A DNA stretch of 12,204 bases from the NCBI GenBank assembly GCA_016880395.1, contig JAEHDN010000376.1, positions 1-12,204 on the forward strand, in the 5' to 3' direction. The notes beneath the pieces were generated by a model. The model saw only the letters and a program-made list of their open reading frames with translations. It ran no database searches and was not told the DNA's origin. Positions within the stretch are counted from its first letter, which is position 1; the number at the start of each line of letters is the position of its first letter. The stretch comes from Candidatus Eiseniibacteriota bacterium (lineage in GTDB: Bacteria; Eisenbacteria; RBG-16-71-46; SZUA-252). The position numbers were made by a program, and so were the translations under genes. Positions 6,587 through 12,204 of this stretch are shown here, piece by piece.

Positions 6587-7120
6587 ATGGACCGGCTCTG
6601 GGCCGGTTGGCGGATGGCCTACATCGACAAGGCGACATCCCCCCGGGCCCGGAAGGAGCCGTGCCTCTTCTGCAGTCTGACGGGAGCGCGGCCCGGACCC
6701 CGGAACCTGGTCCTGGCGGCCACGCCCCGGGCGCTCGTGCTCCTGAACCTGTACCCGTACAACGTAGGGCACGTGATGGTGGCCCCGACGAGTCATGTCG
6801 GGACGCTGGCCCGGCTTGCGGCCGGGGACTCGGCGGAAGTGGGGATCTGGCTCGCGCGTGTCGAGGACGCTTTGCGGCGAGCCTACCGCCCTCACGGGTT
6901 CAACATAGGGTTGAACCTGGGCCGGACGGCGGGCGCGGGGGTGCTCGGGCACCTCCACTGGCACGTCGTGCCGCGATGGAATGGGGACACCAACTTCATG
7001 CCCGTGACCGCGTCGACCAAGGTGCTGCCGGAGGCGCTCGACCGGACGTATCGGAAGCTGGCACGGGCCCTGGCGGACGCGAGCGAGCCCGCGCGACGCC
7101 GCGGGGGCCGGAGGGGCTGA
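6587..7120 (+). CDS. HIT-family protein, Ap4A phosphorylase/hydrolase-like
   Basis: 177 residues of the histidine-triad superfamily, which acts on nucleotide phosphoesters such as diadenosine polyphosphates. Visible marks are DRLWAGWRMAYI (2-13), a CLFC pair (C26, C29) that with histidines could form the structural zinc site seen in some members, LLNLYPYNVGHVMVAPTSHV (52-71), GFNIGLNLGRTAGAGVLGH (104-122) and the triad HLHWHVVPRW, with H124 the expected nucleophile. GDTNFMPV and the N-terminal DRLW block resemble actinobacterial Ap4A phosphorylase-like proteins. The ATG lies one base after the upstream stop and has GGGGAGAGG before it. The C-terminus is a short Arg/Gly-rich tail. Substrate not determinable from sequence. 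Confidence 0.9.
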   Translation: MDRLWAGWRMAYIDKATSPRARKEPCLFCSLTGARPGPRNLVLAATPRALVLLNLYPYNVGHVMVAPTSHVGTLARLAAGDSAEVGIWLARVEDALRRAYRPHGFNIGLNLGRTAGAGVLGHLHWHVVPRWNGDTNFMPVTASTKVLPEALDRTYRKLARALADASEPARRRGGRRG

Positions 7121-7138
7121 CGGCGGAGGCCGTCACGG

Positions 7139-7558
7139 ATGGCGAAGAAGGAGAGCCGTGAGTCGAGGATTCTCGACCTTTCCATCGGGCTCCTGCTCCT
7201 CCTGATCGCCGCGTTCGCTGTGTCGGCGACCCTTCGGGTCGGTCCGCGGCCGGCGGGATCGCCCAAGCGGCCGATCCGGATCGAGCTCCTGAACGGGAGC
7301 GGACGGCCGGGGCTTGCGGGCGAGCTGGCGTCGTACCTCAGGGACGGCGGGTTCGACGTGCTGGACGTGAGCAATGCGGATCGATCCGATTACCGGAGCA
7401 CGCTCGTCGTGAACCGGACGGAGACGCCGGAGTCGGGAAGGATCGTTGCCGAATACCTGGGCACGCGGCATCTGATCCAACAGGTCGGTACCCAGGAGAT
7501 GATCGACGTTACGGTCATCGTGGGCCGTGACGCACGGCGCTGGACGCAGCCGCGCTGA
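7139..7558 (+). CDS. Membrane-anchored LytR C-terminal (LytR_C) domain protein
   Basis: 139 residues: a basic N-terminus, one transmembrane helix (about 12-32, LDLSIGLLLLLIAAFAVSA) and an extracytoplasmic domain of about 46-129. The domain starts IRIELLNGSGRPGLAGELAS and continues YLRDGGFDVLDVSNADRSDYRSTLVV, the pattern of the LytR_C family often found at the end of LytR-CpsA-Psr wall-polymer transferases. The LCP catalytic domain is absent, so this is a stand-alone LytR_C protein of unknown role, probably envelope-related. The ATG has a strong GGCGGAGG ribosome site nine bases upstream and follows the HIT gene by 18 bases, so it belongs to the same operon. Confidence 0.8.
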   Translation: MAKKESRESRILDLSIGLLLLLIAAFAVSATLRVGPRPAGSPKRPIRIELLNGSGRPGLAGELASYLRDGGFDVLDVSNADRSDYRSTLVVNRTETPESGRIVAEYLGTRHLIQQVGTQEMIDVTVIVGRDARRWTQPR

Positions 7559-7566
7559 CCACCACG

Positions 7567-7588
7567 GAGCCGCCCGCGCGGGCGGCTC
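7567..7588 (+). terminator. Perfect 22-bp palindrome between the LytR_C gene and tatA
   Basis: GAGCCGCCC and GGGCGGCTC flank GCGC, giving a nine-pair stem with a four-base loop. It starts eight bases after the stop codon. No T-run follows; purine-rich sequence with the tatA ribosome site (AAGGG, 7594-7598) comes directly after it. It could be a U-less terminator, an mRNA processing or stability element, or a modulator of tatA translation. Confidence 0.5.
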
Positions 7589-7606
7589 GAGAGAAGGGTA
7601 AACGCG

Positions 7607-7813
7607 ATGTTCAATCTAGGCCCCCAGGAGCTGTTCTGGCTCTTCCTGATCGTGCTGTTCGTCTTCGGGGCGAAGCGCATCCCGGAGATCGGGCGGTCGA
7701 TCGGCAAGGGGATCACGGAGTTCAAGCGCGGGATGCGGGACGTCGAGACCGAGTTCTCCGCCCAGGACAAGAAGCAGGTCGGGGACAGTCACGGCGACGA
7801 GAAGAAATCCTGA
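7607..7813 (+). CDS. tatA: Sec-independent (Tat) translocase subunit TatA/TatE
   Basis: 68 residues with the full TatA layout: a short transmembrane helix (about 6-20, PQELFWLFLIVLFVF) with polar residues at its N-terminal end, the F20-G21 hinge, an amphipathic helix (KRIPEIGRSIGKGITEFKRG, 23-42), then a charged, probably disordered tail. TatA oligomers form the pore-forming part of the twin-arginine pathway, which exports folded proteins. The ATG has AAGGG eight bases upstream. tatC is not in the window, so the rest of the translocase must be encoded elsewhere. Single-protein TatA and TatB are hard to tell apart, but the short tail favours TatA/E. Last gene of the forward block; the following hairpin fits an end of transcription. 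Confidence 0.93.
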   Translation: MFNLGPQELFWLFLIVLFVFGAKRIPEIGRSIGKGITEFKRGMRDVETEFSAQDKKQVGDSHGDEKKS

Positions 7814-7821
7814 AGCACGAA

Positions 7822-7852
7822 GGCGGGGCCGGAGGATCGCCCCGGTCCCGCC
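7822..7852 (+). terminator. GC-rich hairpin after tatA
   Basis: GGCGGGGCCGG (7822-7832) and CCGGTCCCGCC (7842-7852) form an 11-pair stem with one G-U pair and a nine-base loop, starting nine bases after the tatA stop. No U-tract follows. Its position between converging genes supports a terminator role for the forward operon. Confidence 0.6.
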
Positions 7853-7894
7853 GAAGGTGAGGCCGCGCCTGCCGCGGCGCTAGCCCGCGTGTGA

Positions 7895-7918
7895 CCGGCG
7901 CCCGCTCGAGAGCGCCGG
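7895..7918 (-). terminator. Hairpin after the ppiD-like gene
   Basis: CCGGCGC (7895-7901) and GCGCCGG (7912-7918) form a perfect seven-pair stem with a ten-base loop, eight bases beyond the stop of the reverse-strand gene. There is no clear U-run, so this is a moderate-confidence terminator. Confidence 0.45.
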
Positions 7919-7925
7919 ATCCCGA

Positions 7926-9740
7926 TCAGACCTCGAAGTAGTCCTCGCGGTAGTCCTCGATCTTCGCCTCGCGCCGAACCTGCTGCAGCCACTCCTCGAA
8001 CACCACGCGGCGCCGCTCGTTCATCAGGGTCTGCCGGAGGGCGGTCTTCTGCTGCTCGTACTGATCCTCCGGTGGCTTCACGTGATCGACGATGTAGGCG
8101 AAGAAGACCTTCTCCGTCCCGGTGATGATCGGACTCCATGTCTGCGGAGGCACGTTCAGGAGGATCCCGACCGACTTGGCGTCCATGCCGAGCCGGCCCA
8201 TGACGCCGTTGCGCGTCACATCGCCCTGCTCTCCGTAGAAGCCTTGGTACTGCTTCGCGACGTCCTCCGGCTTCGCGCCAGCACGGACAGCGGCGAGGGC
8301 CTGCTTGGCCGCCTCCTGCGCGCGAGCCTCCCTGAGCGAGCGGATGAGTGCCAGCTTGGCCTCGTGCTGCACCGCGTCGAGCGGGCGAACGCCGGGCTCA
8401 CGCCGATCCAGGATTTGATACAGGTACCAGCCCGTCTCGGTCGGCACCGCGTGCGAGATCGACCCCGGCTTCTCCCGGAAACACCACTGCTCGATCTCGG
8501 GAAAGCGCTCGAACACGTTGTTTTGGCTCATCCCTTCGGCGAAGTAGTTCGACTCGAAGGTTCGGAGCCCGCGCTTGGCGGCCACCGCGGCGATCCCGTC
8601 GCGGGTCGCCTGCTTCCGGATGTCCGACACCTGGGCCCGGATCGCCCGGATCGCCTCGGGGCCCGGCTGTACGCGGATCGCGATCTCGTGGTACTTGATC
8701 CGCTCCCGCCCCGACTGTGGATCGGGGTAGCGGCGGTCGACCCGGAAGATGTGGAGCGACTTCTCCTCCTTGAGGATCGGCGAGATCTGGCCGGTCATGA
8801 CGGTGCGGAGCCCGGCCCGGAAGGTCGGGCGCATCTGGTCGAAATACGGCTCGCCCATCGGGTCGCCGCCCGAGGCGGCGCTCCCGATCTCGGAGTAGGT
8901 GCGCGCGAATGCCGAGAAGGAGTCCGGCTGCGCGCGGACCTCGTCGTAGATTCCCTGCAGCCGCTCCCGCGCCGCCGCGAAGTCCTGGTCGTTCGGCTCG
9001 CGCGGCACGAGGACCACCTGGACCTTGACCTCCTTCGGTCCCGTGAACTTCTCCTTGTGGGCATTGTAGTAGCTCTGTACGTCGGGTCCGCTGACCCGGG
9101 TGGTATCGACAGGGAAGCTGTCCGGGTCGAAGCCGACGAACTTGAGGTTCATCTTCTCGTTCTGGAGAAGGAAGCGATCGCGGACGTCGCCGTCGGACAC
9201 CTTGGCGGCCGCTATGATCTCGTTCTGGAGCTTCTGGGTCGGGAGCTGGGCCGCGACCATCGCCTCGACCTGAGCCCAGGGAAGCTGCGTGTTCGGGTTG
9301 TCGATCTCGGCCAGGTACTTCCGGTAGTCGAACTGCCCGTCGGTCAGGAAGATCGGCGCCTTCATGATGAAGTCGGGCGGGGTCAGCCGGATCGCGGTCT
9401 TGACCTCGTCGGGCGTGACGTTGATGTGATGGGCCTTCGCCTGCTGCTCCATGAGCTTCATCGAGACGATCTGCTGCCAGGCCTGCTCCCGGATGTAGCT
9501 GTCCTCGCCCTCCTGGAGGGGGCGCTGGCTGGCGAGCTGCTGGGTCATCTGGGTGACGAGCCGGGAGTACTCCTCGATCCGGATCGGCTCCCCGTTGATC
9601 TTGGCGATGACCCCCGAGTGCTTCTGCTGCGGGCCCTCGTCGAGGACGCCTCCGAGCTGAAGGATGCCGAACCCGACCAGGAAGGCGATGGCCGTGATCC
9701 AGATGACCAATTTCATGTTGTCGCGCAGCTGCTGCATCAT
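7926..9740 (-). CDS. PpiD/SurA-like membrane-anchored peptidyl-prolyl isomerase (parvulin)
   Basis: 604 residues, close to PpiD (~620). A short cytoplasmic N-terminus (MMQQLRDNMK) leads into one transmembrane helix (about 11-31, LVIWITAIAFLVGFGILQLGG), then a SurA_N-like chaperone region (about 42-195, starting GVIAKINGEPIRIEEYSRL). A parvulin-type domain follows at about 236-336, with SGGDPMGEPYF where typical parvulins have GGDLG, and a second more diverged one at about 348-446 (KYHEIAIRV to ETGWYLYQILDRR). The rest is a helical C-terminal region. It would help fold proteins emerging from the Sec or Tat machinery on the outer face of the inner membrane. The first of two adjacent ATGs has GAGGTG eight bases upstream. 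Catalytic activity is uncertain because PpiD parvulin domains can be inactive. Convergent with tatA. Confidence 0.88.
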   Translation of the reverse strand: MMQQLRDNMKLVIWITAIAFLVGFGILQLGGVLDEGPQQKHSGVIAKINGEPIRIEEYSRLVTQMTQQLASQRPLQEGEDSYIREQAWQQIVSMKLMEQQAKAHHINVTPDEVKTAIRLTPPDFIMKAPIFLTDGQFDYRKYLAEIDNPNTQLPWAQVEAMVAAQLPTQKLQNEIIAAAKVSDGDVRDRFLLQNEKMNLKFVGFDPDSFPVDTTRVSGPDVQSYYNAHKEKFTGPKEVKVQVVLVPREPNDQDFAAARERLQGIYDEVRAQPDSFSAFARTYSEIGSAASGGDPMGEPYFDQMRPTFRAGLRTVMTGQISPILKEEKSLHIFRVDRRYPDPQSGRERIKYHEIAIRVQPGPEAIRAIRAQVSDIRKQATRDGIAAVAAKRGLRTFESNYFAEGMSQNNVFERFPEIEQWCFREKPGSISHAVPTETGWYLYQILDRREPGVRPLDAVQHEAKLALIRSLREARAQEAAKQALAAVRAGAKPEDVAKQYQGFYGEQGDVTRNGVMGRLGMDAKSVGILLNVPPQTWSPIITGTEKVFFAYIVDHVKPPEDQYEQQKTALRQTLMNERRRVVFEEWLQQVRREAKIEDYREDYFEV

Positions 9741-9816
9741 GACCGGAACACCTCAAATCGGTTGTGGGGTGGAGAGGGCCGCGGAAGGCGTCGGGGACCT
9801 CCAAAAATTCCGGATT

Positions 9817-9845
9817 AGGCTACCAGCGGGGGGCCCTCGAAGCAA
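9817..9845 (-). promoter_or_regulatory. Weak candidate promoter of the ppiD-like gene
   Basis: On the reverse strand TTGCTT (9845-9840) and TAGCCT (9822-9817) are separated by exactly 17 bases and lie about 75 bases before the ATG at 9740. Each box matches consensus at only three of six positions. It is the best spacing match I found in the gap. Confidence 0.3.
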
Positions 9846-9858
9846 GGACGGGCTCAAC

Positions 9859-9894
9859 GGCAGGTGGTCAAGGAGTTCCTGCCAGAGGTGGCAG
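9859..9894 (-). promoter_or_regulatory. Two mutually exclusive small hairpins between the sigma gene and ppiD-like gene
   Basis: In the reverse-strand transcript CTGCCA (9894-9889) can pair with TGGCAG (9884-9879) across a four-base loop. Alternatively GGCAGG (9883-9878) can pair with CCTGCC (9864-9859). The two stems share bases, so only one can form. The first lies about 22 bases past the sigma gene stop and could be a weak terminator; no U-run follows. Confidence 0.3.
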
Positions 9895-9916
9895 CTTCAC
9901 CCGAACCGTTCCTGCC

Positions 9917-10948
9917 TCACGCCTCCCGTATGGACTTGGTGAGATCCGTGAGGGCGCGGGTGACCAGCATCCGGGCGGCATTGGCCGTAGGGCAGCGGAT
10001 AGCCTCCGCCACCTGCTCGTAGGGTAGCCCCTGGTTCAGTCGTAGCTCGAGTGCCTCTCGCTGGACCGGCGTGAGCCTGGTTAGGCCAGATTGGAAGATA
10101 TCGACCGCCTCCTTCTCGAGAACCTCCTCCAGCGGCGAGGAAGGGTCCTGGCTGCGCCACTCACCCTGCTCGTCCAGGCGATGTTTGCGTGAGGATCGCC
10201 GGACCTCGTCGCGAACCAGGTTGAGAACGATCTGGCGAAGGTAGGCGAAGAAATCACCCTTCTTTCGAACCTCGACCGAATCCAGTCGCCTCATCCCACG
10301 CACCATCGACACCTGCACCAGGTCGTTAGTATCCATGAGGTCGCGCGCGCGACGGGGGAGACGGCCGTGGGCGAATCGACGGAGAGCGTCGAGGTAGCGA
10401 GAAGCGAGGCGCTCTTTGGCGACTGCATCGCCGTCCTTGGCTCGAGAAACGAGCACGGCTGTCGAGCCGGGGATGGGAGTGCCTCGGGTAGGGAGAGCAG
10501 GGAATCCGTCGGTCGGCGTGGGTTCGGTCTCAATTGTTTCGAGCCACTGCAGTACCGCATTGACATAAAACTCGAAGGGATGGGGCGTTTCTTCCGAGGC
10601 TCGCCAAGCGGCTTGGAAGCTATCGCCCTCCATTGCGGTCCGAAGTGCATGAAGGGAGTCCGGTGGGGTCACGTCTGCGGATCTGATATCGCGGAGAATG
10701 CGAAGCCTCGCTGCATGTAGCTCCACAGCACGGCGGGGCTGCGCCAGGCTTGCGGCCAGCTCAGCAGCGGCTTGGAAGACCTTTGCGCCCGTTTTCTTGG
10801 ACTGAGACCCATGGAGAAGACCGAGGCACTCGATAATCCGAGCTCTGGCGACGGAAGCTTGGCCGGATCTGGCTGAGATCAGGCCTAGAGTTGCCAGGAT
10901 CTCTGCCGCGTCCTGGCGGGACGTGGAATGGCGTCGCATGCTCCCCAT
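9917..10948 (-). CDS. ECF-type sigma-70 factor with N-terminal TPR-like extension
   Basis: 343 residues, far longer than the usual ~180-200 of an ECF sigma factor. Residues about 164-251 are sigma region 2 (AKDGDAVAKERLASRYLDAL, RDLMDTNDLVQVSMVRGMRRL, FFAYLRQIVLNLVRDEVRRSS); 285-340 are region 4 with its helix-turn-helix (LTPVQREALELRLNQGLPY, EQVAEAIRCPTANAARMLVTRALTDL). Residues about 11-135 are helical and alanine-rich. The stretch FQAAAELAASLAQPRRAVEL to LRTAMEGDSFQAAWRAS resembles the C-terminal tail of TPR-bearing LuxR/SARP-type regulators, where a GEEAFAAAWAEG-like segment is common. A Pro/Thr-rich linker (141-163) joins the parts. The start is ATG at 10948 or the third codon after it; neither has an ideal ribosome site. 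It follows the TPR gene by 60 bases, so the extension may sense or bind that protein. No anti-sigma gene is seen. Confidence 0.85.
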   Translation of the reverse strand: MGSMRRHSTSRQDAAEILATLGLISARSGQASVARARIIECLGLLHGSQSKKTGAKVFQAAAELAASLAQPRRAVELHAARLRILRDIRSADVTPPDSLHALRTAMEGDSFQAAWRASEETPHPFEFYVNAVLQWLETIETEPTPTDGFPALPTRGTPIPGSTAVLVSRAKDGDAVAKERLASRYLDALRRFAHGRLPRRARDLMDTNDLVQVSMVRGMRRLDSVEVRKKGDFFAYLRQIVLNLVRDEVRRSSRKHRLDEQGEWRSQDPSSPLEEVLEKEAVDIFQSGLTRLTPVQREALELRLNQGLPYEQVAEAIRCPTANAARMLVTRALTDLTKSIREA

Positions 10949-11008
10949 AGTGTCTTGCCACGCAGTGTATCTCCTCGAGAGCTATACCGCCACTTCGCAT
11001 GAGCGGTT

Positions 11009-12204
11009 TCATGAGGCGATTCGTGCTCGTGGGATGCCGTGACGTGCGCGCAATGAGTCGTCATAGACCCTCGCCGCCCGAGCACTAGGAGCAACCTGGG
11101 GGTCTCGAGCCAGTGCGTCGCCACCCCAGGTGATGGCCAACTCGGACCAGAAGGGATCGTGAGGCCCGGCTCTGTGCAGGGCATGTTGAATCACCCTCTC
11201 CCTCCAACTGGGCTTCGCATATGCCATCGACGCCCACCAGGCAGTTTCAACACGGAACGTCGCCGTGTAGATGGAATCCATGCACGCGACCTCTCGCGCC
11301 GCCTTAGTGTCGTCTCCCGTCATGACATAGAGACCCGCCAATAAATCGTTGACCCTCATATTCCCCTGTGCCGCGGACCTGTGCCGTTCTGCGATCCGAA
11401 TGCAGTGCAGGTATATCGACCTGGCCTTCTCTGGCTGTCCTCTAGCGGCAAAGAATCCGCCAGCATATCCTGAGACGTAGAGTTGGGTGTCATCCCCGAA
11501 TAGATCGAGAGCACGCTGAAAGTGATCAGCGGCGTCCATCGGGTGGCCCATCCGTGCATGGGCGACCGCGAGCCAGAGGTGTACCTCCGCATCCTCGCCG
11601 AACCGTTCAAAATATTCATTCGCGGCGCGGACTGTCACATTGAATTGGTTAGCCCAGGCGGAGGCTATTACTAAGTACCAGAGTGCCTCACTGCTCTGGG
11701 GATCGTTCTCGATCGCCTTGGTGAGGAGCGGAACCGCAGCATCGGGAAAGTAGCCGAGGGTGTAGGCCCAGGCCGGAATGACGATCTTGTCCATGGGCGA
11801 AGCGTCACTGGCTTTGACTCGATCCGCGATCGCTAAGACTGAGTCGCGTTGGCCCCGTTCGTAATACATGAGGACGAGCCCTCGCAGGGCGCCGGGGTTG
11901 CCGGGTTCAATTGCGAGGGCTTGTTCGAACTGGGACTGAGCGATGTCGAGGTTGTTGGATCCGGCGGTTCCTCGGAAGTACCGGTCGTAGTAGATGGATC
12001 CAATTCCGACGTAGGCTTTGGCGAGTCCCGGGTCGAGGCTCACGGCTCGTCCGTACCAGCGAAGCGCTTCGTCGCGATTGCCGCTTTGATGGGCGTCGAC
12101 GGCGGTGCTCAAGGCGTCAAAGGCTTCGTTGCTCCCGGCGGCGGGGGAAGAGACGTAAGCGGCCTCCTTCGGGGTGAGGTGTGACTTGAGTCGGTCCGCG
12201 ACGG
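11009..12204 (-). CDS. C-terminal TPR part of a large regulatory or sensor protein, 5'-partial
   Basis: The reverse frame is open from the right edge to a TGA at 11011-11009, 397 visible residues. The first visible segment (VADRLKSHLTPKEAAYVSSP, then NEAFDAL) resembles the linker that precedes TPR arrays in bacterial Ser/Thr kinases, adenylate cyclases and CadC-type regulators (pattern IA..L...LTP.E, then eAYdly). A TTG at 12112 could be taken as a start but falls inside this conserved region, so the real start is beyond the window. TPR-like helix pairs follow: RDEALRWYGRAVSLDPGLAKAY, QSQFEQALAIEPGNPGALRG, AVPLLTKAIENDPQSSEALWY, AEVHLWLAVAHARMG with DAADHFQRALDLFG, and GQPEKARSIYLHCIRIAE. TPRs bind proteins. 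The N-terminal domain is unseen, so kinase, cyclase or DNA-binding roles are inference. Probably co-transcribed with the sigma gene downstream. Confidence 0.75.
   Translation of the reverse strand, partial: VADRLKSHLTPKEAAYVSSPAAGSNEAFDALSTAVDAHQSGNRDEALRWYGRAVSLDPGLAKAYVGIGSIYYDRYFRGTAGSNNLDIAQSQFEQALAIEPGNPGALRGLVLMYYERGQRDSVLAIADRVKASDASPMDKIVIPAWAYTLGYFPDAAVPLLTKAIENDPQSSEALWYLVIASAWANQFNVTVRAANEYFERFGEDAEVHLWLAVAHARMGHPMDAADHFQRALDLFGDDTQLYVSGYAGGFFAARGQPEKARSIYLHCIRIAERHRSAAQGNMRVNDLLAGLYVMTGDDTKAAREVACMDSIYTATFRVETAWWASMAYAKPSWRERVIQHALHRAGPHDPFWSELAITWGGDALARDPQVAPSARAARVYDDSLRARHGIPRARIAS

Noticed and set aside
8082..9818. A 578-codon open frame on the forward strand opposite the ppiD-like gene
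   Set aside because: Its translation is Arg/Leu/Asp/Val-rich without recognisable motifs; it is the expected antisense shadow of a GC-biased gene. The reverse strand has clear PpiD features and a ribosome site.
10761..11012. An 83-codon reverse frame whose ATG overlaps the TPR gene stop as ATGA
   Set aside because: The overlap is attractive for coupling, but the peptide runs out of frame inside the sigma gene and shows no conserved pattern. The in-frame sigma extension matches TPR-regulator tails, so I kept that.
11009..12112. The TPR gene as a complete gene starting at TTG 12112
   Set aside because: The frame is open to the window edge, and residues before the TTG continue the conserved pre-TPR linker (LTPKEAAY, NEAFDAL), so the start lies outside.

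Overview
The window comes from a high-GC bacterium of uncertain phylum. Most genes are strongly GC-rich with GC-biased third positions, and overlaps of 1 to 29 bases plus GTG/TTG starts are common. The LL-diaminopimelate-aminotransferase lysine route, a membrane-anchored PpiD-like chaperone and an ECF-type sigma factor encoded beside a large TPR protein fit an environmental lineage of the FCB/Eisenbacteria-Gemmatimonadetes kind, or a delta-proteobacterial or acidobacterial one. That placement is inference only; there is no rRNA or tRNA gene in the window.

Left edge (1-1299): a reverse-strand diaminopimelate decarboxylase (lysA) runs off the window. Its last visible ~45 residues look like the start of a patatin-like phospholipase rather than the LysA C-terminus, so this is either a gene fusion or an assembly chimera. 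It also carries an 18-bp coding minisatellite next to the PLP lysine. The gap to the divergent dapL gene holds three 24-bp repeats and two promoter-like elements whose -10 boxes lie only 6-7 bases from the two start codons, suggesting leaderless mRNAs.

Middle (1300-7813): ten co-directional, tightly packed genes that probably form one operon or two: dapL (lysine), folB and folK (folate), a deoxynucleoside kinase, panB and panC (pantothenate), a uridylyltransferase-only GlmU, a HIT/Ap4A-phosphorylase-like protein, a membrane-anchored LytR_C protein and tatA. The set links cofactor and nucleotide supply (PanB consumes methylene-tetrahydrofolate, whose pterin half FolB and FolK help make) with cell-envelope functions (UDP-GlcNAc, LytR_C, Tat export). 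A perfect palindrome precedes tatA and a GC-rich hairpin follows it.

Right part (7814-12204): three reverse-strand genes. A PpiD/SurA-like periplasmic folding factor converges on tatA. Upstream of it lie an ECF-type sigma factor with an unusual N-terminal TPR-like extension and the C-terminal TPR part of a larger protein that runs off the right edge. The last two are visibly less GC-rich than the biosynthetic block and look like an accessory regulatory module. No stretch of more than 300 bases is without a gene; the longest gap is 9741-9916. I saw no CRISPR array, insertion sequence, RNA gene or replication origin.
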